From Variovorax sp. Root473 (GTDB lineage Bacteria > Pseudomonadota > Gammaproteobacteria > Burkholderiales > Burkholderiaceae_C), in NCBI RefSeq assembly GCF_001426505.1, contig NZ_LMEV01000017.1:1000690-1064689 (forward strand): a DNA stretch of 64,000 nt, given 5' to 3'. Below the pieces are notes generated by a model. That model was not told the DNA's origin, did no database searches, and saw only the letters and a program-made list of their open reading frames with translations. Below, in pieces: positions 17,089 to 24,953 of this stretch (position 1 is its first letter; the number at the start of each line of letters is the position of its first letter). The position numbers and the translations under genes are program-made.

Positions 17089-18186
17089 TTGAGCGTCAAA
17101 CAGGCTTACGAAGCGGAACTCGCGGCACGCGGGTTCAAGAGCGATCCCGCACAGCTCGCGGCCGTCGAGGCGCTCGACCGCTGCGCCACCGAGTGGGGCG
17201 AGTACAAGGCGCGGCGCTCCAATGCGCTGAAGAAGCTCATCAACCGGCCCGAACTGCCGCGCGGCGTCTACATGTACGGCGGCGTGGGGCGCGGCAAGAG
17301 CTTCCTGATGGACCTGTTCTTCAACGCCGTGCCGCTGCGGCGCAAGACGCGCCTGCACTTCCACGAGTTCATGCGCGAGGTGCACCGCGAGCTGCGCGAC
17401 CTGCAGGGCACCGTGAACCCGCTCGACGAGCTGGGCCTGCGCATCTCCAAGCGCTACAAGCTGATCTGCTTCGACGAGTTCCATGTCGCGGACATCACCG
17501 ACGCGATGATCCTGCACCGGCTGCTCGTGGCGCTGTTCGACAACGGCGTGGGCTTTGTCACCACCTCGAACTTCAAGCCCGACGACCTGTACCCCGGCGG
17601 CCTGCACCGCGACCGCATCCTGCCCGCCATTGCGCTGCTCAACCAGAAGCTCGAAGTGCTGAGCGTGGACAACGGCACCGACTACCGGCGCCGCACGCTG
17701 GAGCAGTTGCGCATGTACCTCACGCCGAACGACGCGGCGGCCGAGAAGGAAATGCGCCACGCTTTCGACAGGCTGGCCGAGACGGCGGACGAAAACCCGA
17801 TCCTGCACATCGAGCAGCGCGAGATCCGCGCGCGGCGCAAGGCCGGCGGCGTGGTGTGGTTCGACTTCAAGACCCTGTGCGGCGGGCCGCGCTCGCAGAA
17901 CGACTACCTGGAGATCGCGAGCCAGTTCCACACCGTGCTGCTGTCCGACGTGCCGCACATGCCCGTGCGCATGGCTTCGGAAGCACGCCGTTTCACCTGG
18001 CTGGTCGACGTCTTGTACGACCGGCGCTGCAAGCTCATCATGTCGGCCGAGGTGCCGCCCGAGGCGTTGTACACGGAGGGCCCGCTGGCGCACGAGTTTC
18101 CGCGCACGGTGTCCCGGCTCACCGAAATGCAGTCGAGCGAATTCCTCGCCCTGGAACGCCGCATCGTCGACACCCGACTCACATGA
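17089..18186 (+). CDS. zapE: Cell division protein ZapE (AFG1-like ATPase)
   Basis: This 365-residue ATPase has Walker A GGVGRGKS (residues 64-71) and Walker B ICFDEFH with Asp129/Glu130, as in the AFG1/ZapE family. In E. coli ZapE associates with the Z-ring and helps division under stress. A TTG start at 17089 gives MSVKQAYEAELAARGF, the usual family N-terminus. Another in-frame TTG lies at 17071, and longer in-frame starts overlap lpd and look unlike the family. The stop overlaps the ATG of the next gene (ATGA). Confidence 0.9.
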   Translation: MSVKQAYEAELAARGFKSDPAQLAAVEALDRCATEWGEYKARRSNALKKLINRPELPRGVYMYGGVGRGKSFLMDLFFNAVPLRRKTRLHFHEFMREVHRELRDLQGTVNPLDELGLRISKRYKLICFDEFHVADITDAMILHRLLVALFDNGVGFVTTSNFKPDDLYPGGLHRDRILPAIALLNQKLEVLSVDNGTDYRRRTLEQLRMYLTPNDAAAEKEMRHAFDRLAETADENPILHIEQREIRARRKAGGVVWFDFKTLCGGPRSQNDYLEIASQFHTVLLSDVPHMPVRMASEARRFTWLVDVLYDRRCKLIMSAEVPPEALYTEGPLAHEFPRTVSRLTEMQSSEFLALERRIVDTRLT

Positions 18187-18833
18187 AAAAAACCGCTCTT
18201 GCCCTGTTCCTGGCCTTGGCCAGCCTGCCGCTGTGGGCTCAGTCCAATGCGGCGGCGGGCAGCGCCGACCTCGAAGCCGAACGCACCCGCCTGGCCACCG
18301 AGCGCGAGGCCATCGAGTCGCGCTACGCGAAGGAGCGCGCGGCCTGCTACAAGAAGTTCGCGGTCGAAGACTGCCTGCGCGAAAGCCGCAGCCGCCGTCG
18401 CAAGGAAACCGACCACATCAAGCGGCAGGAAACCGCGATCAACGACATCCAGCGCCAGCGCAGCGGCGCCGCCGAGCTGCAGAAGCTCGACCAGAAGGCC
18501 GCTAGCCAGCGCCCGCAGGATTCGCGCGAGCAGCGCGAGAAAGCGCAGGAAGACCAGAAGGCACGCGAGCAGCGTGCCGCCGACCACGCCGCGAGCCGTG
18601 CCGCGACGGCGGCCGATGCGGACGCGCGCCAGCGCCAGTTCGAGAACAAGCAGAAGGCCCACGCCGACGAGCAGGCCAAGGCGGCGCAGCGCCGCGCCGA
18701 CGCCCCGGCCGTGAGCACGCGCTTCGAAGAAAAGCAGAAGCGGGCGGCGGAACACCGTGCCAGCCGCGAGCGCCAGAACGCCGAGCGGACGAAGCCGCGC
18801 GGCGCGCCGCTGCCACCGGCACCGGCGCCCTGA
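18183..18833 (+). CDS. Secreted, highly charged coiled-coil protein of unknown function
   Basis: This 216-residue protein has a clear signal peptide (MKKTALALFLALASLPLWAQ). The rest is almost all charged, Ala/Gln/Arg/Glu-rich helix, probably coiled coil, from about residue 28 to 200, ending in a Pro-rich tail. Two cysteines close together (KERAACYKKFAVEDCLRES, near residues 57-66) could form a periplasmic disulfide. No enzyme motif is visible. It is translationally coupled to zapE through an ATGA overlap, which suggests an envelope or division-related role, but that is only guilt by association. Confidence 0.75.
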   Translation: MKKTALALFLALASLPLWAQSNAAAGSADLEAERTRLATEREAIESRYAKERAACYKKFAVEDCLRESRSRRRKETDHIKRQETAINDIQRQRSGAAELQKLDQKAASQRPQDSREQREKAQEDQKAREQRAADHAASRAATAADADARQRQFENKQKAHADEQAKAAQRRADAPAVSTRFEEKQKRAAEHRASRERQNAERTKPRGAPLPPAPAP

Positions 18834-18848
18834 AAAAGGAGGGGTTGC

Positions 18849-19619
18849 TCAGGCCGCCGCAGGCAGCGGGTCGAGCTTGAGCACCGCGATCGAGATGTTG
18901 TCGCCCGTGCCGCGCGCGCGCCGCCGGGCTTCTCCCACGAGGATTTCGACTGCATCGCGCGGCGGCTGTGCATACAGCACGCTGGCCAGCTCTTCCGGCG
19001 AGAAGTAGTGCCACAGGCCGTCGCTGCAGGCCATCAGCAGATCGCCTGGCTGCAGCCTGGGAATGTGGTGCTGATCGACCGGCGGCGGCGTGGTCGTCAT
19101 CCCCAGGCAGCCCAGCAGGATGTTGCCCTGCGGATGGATGTTGGCCTCGGCCTCGCTGATCTGGCCGCGATCTACCAGCGCCTGCACATACGAGTGGTCG
19201 CGCGTGCGCTTGACCAGCGCGCCGTCGTTGAAGTGATAGATGCGCGAGTCGCCCGCATGGATCCAGGCGCAGTCGCCCTTGGGATTCATCAGGAAGGCGG
19301 CCAGCGTGCTGTGCGGTTCCTGCTCGCTCGACAGTGCGGTGAGCTTGATCACCGTGTGGGCATCGTCGAGCAACTGGCGCAGCACCACGGCAGGGTTGTC
19401 GCGTTCGGGGCTGTAGCGGGTGAAGAGCTGGCGCGCGGTCATGAGCACCTGGTCGGACGCCTTGCGTCCGCCGCTGCGTCCGCCCATGCCGTCGGCGATC
19501 ACGCCGAGCACGCAGCCCGGCGTGCGCGGATGGCTCATCAACAGCACCTGGTCCTGCTGGTAGGGGCGATCCCCCTTGTGGAGGCCGGTGGCGGCGGCGA
19601 GTCGAAAGCCTTGGGTCAT
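18849..19619 (-). CDS. PP2C-family serine/threonine protein phosphatase
   Basis: This 256-residue PP2C phosphatase carries the metal-binding motifs GDRPYQQDQV near the N-terminus, IADGMGGRSGG, AWIHAGDSRIYHF, ACSDGLWHYF and the final GTGDNISIAVLKL. These Asp and Gly residues bind the Mn/Mg pair that hydrolyses phosphoserine and phosphothreonine. The frame extends upstream to 20243 across the DUF465 and dinG genes, but the start MTQGFRLAAATGLHKGDR at 19619 matches the family. No Hanks-type kinase gene is adjacent, so its partner must be elsewhere. Confidence 0.9.
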   Translation of the reverse strand: MTQGFRLAAATGLHKGDRPYQQDQVLLMSHPRTPGCVLGVIADGMGGRSGGRKASDQVLMTARQLFTRYSPERDNPAVVLRQLLDDAHTVIKLTALSSEQEPHSTLAAFLMNPKGDCAWIHAGDSRIYHFNDGALVKRTRDHSYVQALVDRGQISEAEANIHPQGNILLGCLGMTTTPPPVDQHHIPRLQPGDLLMACSDGLWHYFSPEELASVLYAQPPRDAVEILVGEARRRARGTGDNISIAVLKLDPLPAAA

Positions 19620-19726
19620 GAGCGCTGGGGCGCCAGAGGCGCGCTTTCTGTCTTCTCTGGAGTTCGTGTCAGGACGTATTATCGAATGAACACGCGCGGC
19701 CCCATGTGGCACGCGCACCCCCACCG

Positions 19727-19933
19727 TTGGACTCCAATCTTCATTCCCTTTCCCGTCAGCTGATCGAGCTGCGCATGGCGCATGCCGACCTTGATGCCAC
19801 CATCGACCACCTCTCGGAAGACGGTGCGCCGCCGGACGAATTGCTGATGCGCCGCCTGAAAAAACGACGCCTCGCCCTGCGCGATCAGATCGCCCAGCTC
19901 GAGAACGCGCTCGACCCGAAAGAGCCGGCGTGA
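19727..19933 (+). CDS. DUF465 (YdcH-like) small protein
   Basis: This protein is about 68 residues long. Its core SLSRQLIELRMAHADLDATID and a C-terminal RLKKRRLALRDQIAQLE helix match the DUF465/YdcH family of short helical-hairpin proteins, whose function is unknown. The start is uncertain: TTG at 19727 gives MDSNLHSLSRQ, and GTG at 19706 adds seven residues. Neither has a clear ribosome binding site. The stop overlaps the GTG start of the helicase gene (GTGA), so they are co-translated. Confidence 0.8.
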   Translation: MDSNLHSLSRQLIELRMAHADLDATIDHLSEDGAPPDELLMRRLKKRRLALRDQIAQLENALDPKEPA

Positions 19934-22020
19934 CGTCGCCGCTCGAAGACCAGGTGCGCGATGCGTTCGCGCAGGACGGGGTGCTGTCGCAGGCCGCCGA
20001 GCAGTTCCGCGAACGCGGCGGCCAGACCGAGATGGCGATGGCCGTGGCCCGCACCATCTCCGACGGCGGCATGCTCGTGGTCGAGGCGGGCACGGGCGTG
20101 GGCAAGACCTTCTCGTACCTCGTGCCCGCGTTGCTGAGCGGCGAACGCGTGCTGCTGTCGACCGCCACCAAGACCCTGCAGGACCAGCTGTTCGGCCGCG
20201 ACCTGCCGCGGCTCGTCGAGGCCTTTGCGCTGCCGATCCGCACGGCGCTGCTGAAAGGGCGCGGCAGCTACCTGTGCCTGCACCGGCTCGATATGGCGCG
20301 CCACGACGCCTCGCTGCCCGAGCGCGGCAGCCTGCGCACGCTGGCGAAGATCGAGCAGTGGTCGAAAGCCACCCGCACCGGCGACCTCGCCGAACTGCCG
20401 GGGCTCGACGAACGCTCGCCGCTGATCCCGCTGATCACCTCCACGCGCGAGAACTGCCTGGGCGCGCAATGCCCGCAGTTCAAGGCCTGCCATGTCAACC
20501 TCGCGCGGCGCGAGGCGCTGGCGGCCGACATCGTGGTCATCAACCACCACCTGTTCTTTGCCGACCTTGCGGTGCGCGAGACCGGCATGGCCGAGCTGCT
20601 GCCGACCGTGAGCGTCGTCGTGTTCGACGAGGCGCACCAGCTCAACGAAACCGGCGTGCAGTTCCTGGGCGCGCAGTTGGGCAGCGGGCAGGCGCTCGAT
20701 TTCGCGCGCGACATGCTCGGCGCCGGCCTGCAGCATGCACGCGGGCTGGTCGACTGGCAGCAGCTGGTGGCAGCGGTCGAACGCGCGGCGCGCGAGCTGC
20801 GGCTGGTGGTCGGCAAGCAATGGCCGGGTGCCAAGCTGCGCTGGATCGGCCCCGCCCCCGAGGGCGTGAATGCCGACGCCTGGCAGGGCGCACTCGACGA
20901 CCTGCAGGACGCCTTCGTGCTGGCCGCCGACGGACTGGACACGGTGAGCGAAATCTCGCCCGACTTCGTGCGCCTGCAGGAGCGCGCACGTCAGCTTGCC
21001 AAGCGCACGGCGCGTTTCGCGCAGCCGTGCGAGCTCGACTCCGTGCGCTGGGTCGACGTGGGCACGCAGCTGCGCCTGATCGAGTCGCCGCTCGATATCG
21101 CCGACGCGATGCGCAAGCGGGTGCTCAAGCTGACCGACGAGCCCGTGGCGTCCGACTTGCCATACGGGGACGAGGGCGATGACGACGAAGACCCGGGGCA
21201 CGGCGCCGTCCCCCCGCCACCGCCGGAAGACAGCCGTCGCGCCTGGGTCTTCACCTCCGCCACGCTGGGCGACGACCCCACACTGCGCTGGTTCACCGAG
21301 CCCTGCGGCCTGCGCGACGCCGAAGTGCTGCGCGTGCAAAGCCCGTTCGACTACGCCTCGCAGGCTGCGATCTACGTGCCGCGGGCTTTTCCGAAACCCA
21401 ACGATCCCACGCACAGCCAGCAGGTGGCCAAGCTGGCCGCGCACGGCGCGGCCGAACTCGGCGGGCGCACGCTGGTGCTGACCACCACGCTGCGCGCGCT
21501 GCGTACCATCGGTGACGCGATGCGCCAGCAGTTCGAGCTGCTCCAGACGGAGGTGCGGCCCGAGGTGCTGGTGCAGGGCGAGCTGCCCAAGCGGGTGCTC
21601 ATGGACCGCTTCCGCGAGGGCGCGAGCAACGGGCGCGCGGGCTGCGTGCTGGTCGCGTCGGCGTCGTTCTGGGAAGGCTTCGATGCGCCGGGCGATGCGC
21701 TGCAATTCGTGGTGATCGACAAGCTGCCGTTCCCGCCGCCCAACGATCCGCTGGTGGAGGCCCGCTCGCAGCGGCTCGAAGCGCAGGGGCGCAGTTCGTT
21801 CAGCGATTACTCGCTGCCCGAAGCGGCTGTGGCTTTGAAACAGGGGGCGGGGCGCCTCATTCGCCGTGAAACCGACAGCGGCGTGCTCGCGATCTGCGAC
21901 ACGCGCCTCGTGGCGATGGGCTATGGCCGGCGGTTGCTGGCGGCGCTGCCGCCGATGCGCCGGCTGGAAACCGAAGCGGATTTCGAGAGCGCGATCGATG
22001 CGCTCAGGAAACCCTACTGA
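19930..22020 (+). CDS. dinG: DinG/YoaA-type ATP-dependent DNA helicase (XPD family, Fe-S)
   Basis: This 696-residue superfamily-2 helicase has Walker A GTGVGKT (Lys59) and the DEAH box FDEAHQ (Asp233-His236). Four cysteines are placed for an iron-sulfur cluster (Cys116, Cys176, Cys181, Cys187), as in XPD/DinG proteins. Motif VI QGAGRLIRRETDSG lies near the C-terminus. Such 5'-3' helicases resolve R-loops, forks or damage intermediates. An acidic insert (DEGDDDEDPGHG, near residue 417) is not part of the core fold. In length it fits YoaA and DinG equally, so the exact orthologue is not settled. GTG start. Confidence 0.9.
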   Translation: MTSPLEDQVRDAFAQDGVLSQAAEQFRERGGQTEMAMAVARTISDGGMLVVEAGTGVGKTFSYLVPALLSGERVLLSTATKTLQDQLFGRDLPRLVEAFALPIRTALLKGRGSYLCLHRLDMARHDASLPERGSLRTLAKIEQWSKATRTGDLAELPGLDERSPLIPLITSTRENCLGAQCPQFKACHVNLARREALAADIVVINHHLFFADLAVRETGMAELLPTVSVVVFDEAHQLNETGVQFLGAQLGSGQALDFARDMLGAGLQHARGLVDWQQLVAAVERAARELRLVVGKQWPGAKLRWIGPAPEGVNADAWQGALDDLQDAFVLAADGLDTVSEISPDFVRLQERARQLAKRTARFAQPCELDSVRWVDVGTQLRLIESPLDIADAMRKRVLKLTDEPVASDLPYGDEGDDDEDPGHGAVPPPPPEDSRRAWVFTSATLGDDPTLRWFTEPCGLRDAEVLRVQSPFDYASQAAIYVPRAFPKPNDPTHSQQVAKLAAHGAAELGGRTLVLTTTLRALRTIGDAMRQQFELLQTEVRPEVLVQGELPKRVLMDRFREGASNGRAGCVLVASASFWEGFDAPGDALQFVVIDKLPFPPPNDPLVEARSQRLEAQGRSSFSDYSLPEAAVALKQGAGRLIRRETDSGVLAICDTRLVAMGYGRRLLAALPPMRRLETEADFESAIDALRKPY

Positions 22021-22042
22021 TATCTGCCGGAGGGGCGCTGGA

Positions 22043-22852
22043 TTACCAGAGCTTCCACCAAGGGTCGGTGCTGCCCTTGAAGCCGTTCGCCAGGTAGGTG
22101 CTCTGCGGGTAGTTGGTCGTCAGCACGCGTTGTGCATCGTCGCGCAGGTCCTTCATGCCGAGTGCGTCGTACGACTTCACCATGATGTACAGGGCTTCTT
22201 CGAGCGCCGGCACTTCGCGGTAGTCGGCCAACGCGATCTGTGCCCGGTTGATCGCCGCGAGATAGGCGCCGCGCGAGTAGTAGTAGCGGGCCACGTGAAC
22301 CTCGTACTGCGCGAGCGAGTTCACGATGTAGTTCATGCGCTGGCGCGCATCGGGCGCATAGCGCGACTCGGGGAAGCGCGTCACGAGTTCGCGGAAGGAT
22401 TCGAACGATTCCTTGGCGGCCTTCTGATCGCGCTCGGACAGGTCCTGGCGCGTCAGGAACGCGAACATGCCCAGGTCGTCGTTGAAGTTGATCACGCCCT
22501 TCAGATAGAGCGCATAGTCGAACGCCGGGCTGGCCGGGTGCAGCTTCATGAAGCGGTCGAGCGTGGCGATGGCGTTGGCCTTTTCGCCGGCCTTGTGCTG
22601 TGCATAGGCCTTCTCGAGCTGCGCCTGCTGGGCCAGCGGCGTGCCGGCGGCACGGCCTTCGAGCTTCTCGTACAGCGGCACCGCCTTGTCGTAGGCACCG
22701 GAGCCGACTTCGTCCTTGGCTTCCGAGTAGATGCGATTGGGGCTCCAGTTCGCGGTCTTGTCTTCCTTGGTGGTGGAACCGCAACCGGCGACGAGAAGGG
22801 CCGCCGCGCTGAGCGCGATCCAGGCAGGGACCGATAATTTGGCGCGAAACAT
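22043..22852 (-). CDS. bamD: Outer-membrane assembly lipoprotein BamD
   Basis: This 269-residue lipoprotein has a signal peptide with lipobox LLVAGC (Cys24) and five TPR-like helical repeats, e.g. AYAQHKAGEKANAIATLDRF and YKARYYYSRGAY-type segments. BamD is the essential scaffold that couples BamA to BamB/C/E in outer-membrane protein insertion. An ATG 33 bases upstream is in frame, but a perfect TATAAT on this strand (22885-22890) would start the transcript downstream of it. That supports the start at 22852. Divergent from rluD, as in many Proteobacteria. Confidence 0.94.
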   Translation of the reverse strand: MFRAKLSVPAWIALSAAALLVAGCGSTTKEDKTANWSPNRIYSEAKDEVGSGAYDKAVPLYEKLEGRAAGTPLAQQAQLEKAYAQHKAGEKANAIATLDRFMKLHPASPAFDYALYLKGVINFNDDLGMFAFLTRQDLSERDQKAAKESFESFRELVTRFPESRYAPDARQRMNYIVNSLAQYEVHVARYYYSRGAYLAAINRAQIALADYREVPALEEALYIMVKSYDALGMKDLRDDAQRVLTTNYPQSTYLANGFKGSTDPWWKLW

Positions 22853-22866
22853 CACATACGGCTTTC

Positions 22867-23892
22867 GTGAAACAGTTGCCTTCAATTATATCGACCGCCC
22901 CCCTGACCGATCCCCCGGAAGGGCCTGAACCTGAAGAGGGCGCCGATCTCGCGGAGCCCAGCGAGCTGCGGCCCTTCGCCATCGACCAGGCGCAGCACGG
23001 ACAGCGGCTCGACCGGGCCCTGGCGGCGCTGGTGCCCGAGTTTTCGCGCAGTTACCTTCAGCAACTCATCGAGGCCGGCGCCGTCGAGCTGCAGGGGCGC
23101 ACGCTCACCAAGGTCTCTGCGACGGTGCGGGTCGGCCAGTCGGGGCGCATCGAACTGCGGCCCACGCCCCAGAGCCAGGCTTTCCGGCCGGAGGCGATGG
23201 ACCTGGTCACGGTGCATGAAGACGAACATCTGCGGATCATCGACAAGCCGGCCGGCCTGGTGGTGCATCCGGCGCCGGGCCATTGGAGCGGCACGTTGCT
23301 GAACGGGCTGCTGGCGCTCGACCCGAAGGCCGTGCTGCTGCCGCGCGCGGGCATCGTGCACCGCCTCGACCGCGACACCAGCGGCCTGATGGTGGTGGCA
23401 CGCACGCGTGCCGCAATGGATGCCATGGTGGCGTTGATTGCCGCGCGCGACGTGAAGCGCCAGTACCTGGCGATGGGGCACAAGGCCTGGGAAGGCGCAG
23501 CGGCCCGGCAGGTTGATGCGCCGATCGGCCGCGATCCGCGCAACCGGCTGCGCATGGCCGTGGTCGACCTGGAGCGTCACGCGGGCAAGACCGCGCGCAC
23601 GCTGATCGAGCGGCTCGACAGCCACGGCGAAGGTTGCGCGGTGCGCTGCACGCTCGAAACCGGCCGCACCCACCAGATCCGCGTGCACATGGCGTCGATC
23701 GGCCATCCGCTGGTCGGCGATGCGCTGTATGGCGGCGCGCCCGCGGCGGGCCTGTCGCGGCAGGCGCTGCATGCGTTCCGGCTGGCGTTCGTGCATCCCG
23801 TCACGCAGCAGGCGATGGAGTTCCGCTCGCCGCCGCCGCCCGATCTGGCGCAGGCTTTGCAGACCTGGGGGCTGGATTACAATCGCGCCTGA
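22867..23892 (+). CDS. rluD: 23S rRNA pseudouridine synthase RluD
   Basis: This 341-residue protein has an S4 RNA-binding domain (about residues 45-95, QRLDRALAALVPEFSRS) and the RluA-family catalytic domain with HRLDRDTSGL, catalytic Asp168. It modifies U1911/1915/1917 in helix 69 of 23S rRNA. A GTG at 22867 is the first in-frame start. The first 40 residues are Pro/Glu-rich and not conserved in type, so the true start may be further downstream. The end of the gene carries a likely promoter for scpB. Confidence 0.93.
   Translation: MKQLPSIISTAPLTDPPEGPEPEEGADLAEPSELRPFAIDQAQHGQRLDRALAALVPEFSRSYLQQLIEAGAVELQGRTLTKVSATVRVGQSGRIELRPTPQSQAFRPEAMDLVTVHEDEHLRIIDKPAGLVVHPAPGHWSGTLLNGLLALDPKAVLLPRAGIVHRLDRDTSGLMVVARTRAAMDAMVALIAARDVKRQYLAMGHKAWEGAAARQVDAPIGRDPRNRLRMAVVDLERHAGKTARTLIERLDSHGEGCAVRCTLETGRTHQIRVHMASIGHPLVGDALYGGAPAAGLSRQALHAFRLAFVHPVTQQAMEFRSPPPPDLAQALQTWGLDYNRA
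22885..22890 (-). promoter_or_regulatory. bamD -10 box
   Basis: The minus strand reads TATAAT exactly, 32 bases before the chosen bamD start. No good -35 hexamer is visible 16-18 bases further. The box lies inside the 5' coding part of rluD. Confidence 0.45.
23856..23883 (+). promoter_or_regulatory. Putative promoter of scpB-rluB
   Basis: TTTGCA (23856-23861), 16 bases, then TACAAT (23878-23883). The boxes lie at the very end of rluD, giving an expected leader of roughly 130 bases before scpB. Confidence 0.4.
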
Positions 23893-24020
23893 CGGCCCGA
23901 GGGCCGCGCCGGCCACCCGATGCCGGCCTTGCGTTGCACTCGCCGCGTGCCGGCAACGCCTACCCCTTCCATCCATCTGAACAAGCGTCGTCAGGCGCCT
24001 TTTTCCGGATAACGCGAACC

Positions 24021-24953
24021 ATGAATACGGCGGATGCCAAGCGCATTCTCGAAACCGCCTTGATCTGTTCGAGCCAGCCGCTGCCGGTGCGCGACATGCG
24101 TGTGCTGTTCGACGACGAGCTGGGCGTGGACACGATCAAGGTGCTGTTGCTCGAACTGCAGGAAGACTGGGCGCAACGCGGCCTGGAGCTGGTGAGCGTC
24201 GGCAGCGGCTGGCGTTTCCAGAGCCGGCCCGAGATGCGCGACCACCTCGATCGCCTGCATCCCGAAAAGCCGCCGCGCTACACGCGCGCCGCGCTCGAAA
24301 CGCTGGCCATCATTGCCTACCGGCAGCCGGCCACGCGCGGCGACATGGAAGACATCCGTGGCGTCACGATCAATTCGCTGATCCTCAAGCAGCTCGAAGA
24401 CCGCGGGTGGGTCGAGGTGATCGGTCACCGCGAAACGGTTGGCCGGCCCGCGCTCTATGCGACCACGCGCCAGTTTCTCGACGACCTGGGTCTGGCCTCG
24501 CTGGACCAGTTGCCACTGGTGGAGACGCCCGCGCAGCAGGCCGCGCTGGTCGATGCGCTGCAGCAGGCCTCGGGCGACCAGCCGGGGCTGCCGATGGATG
24601 TCGACGCGGCGGAAGACGCCGTTGCCGAATCCGCAGATGATGCACAGCCCGTGGCCGAAGAGGGCGTGCAGCCCGAATTCGGCGTGGTCGATGCGCCGCC
24701 CGAGTCTGCCGGGCTGGCCGAGGTCGTCTCCACCGATGCGGCGGAGTTTGCCGAAGAGGTGGTGGCAATCGCCGAAGCCGTCGAGCCTGCAGAAGACACG
24801 TCGGCGGCGCCTGCGCCAGAAGCCGGCGAGCTGGCCGCCGAACCCGAAGCGGCTGCTGCGCCTGAAGAATCCCCATCCGACGTCCCGTCCCCCGCAGCGG
24901 ACGAGACCGACCCCCTCGACCCCCACGCTGTTTCTCCCGGAAAAACCCCATGA
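24021..24953 (+). CDS. scpB: Segregation and condensation protein ScpB with long acidic C-terminal tail
   Basis: This 310-residue protein has the ScpB double winged-helix fold in its first 180 residues (e.g. PRYTRAALETLAIIAYRQPA and VIGHRETVGRPALYATT). ScpB binds ScpA and SMC for chromosome condensation. The last 120 or so residues are a low-complexity Ala/Glu/Pro/Asp tail not found in the roughly 190-residue bacterial ScpB core. No scpA gene is in the window. Its stop overlaps the rluB start (ATGA), a known pairing in Proteobacteria. Confidence 0.93.
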   Translation: MNTADAKRILETALICSSQPLPVRDMRVLFDDELGVDTIKVLLLELQEDWAQRGLELVSVGSGWRFQSRPEMRDHLDRLHPEKPPRYTRAALETLAIIAYRQPATRGDMEDIRGVTINSLILKQLEDRGWVEVIGHRETVGRPALYATTRQFLDDLGLASLDQLPLVETPAQQAALVDALQQASGDQPGLPMDVDAAEDAVAESADDAQPVAEEGVQPEFGVVDAPPESAGLAEVVSTDAAEFAEEVVAIAEAVEPAEDTSAAPAPEAGELAAEPEAAAAPEESPSDVPSPAADETDPLDPHAVSPGKTP

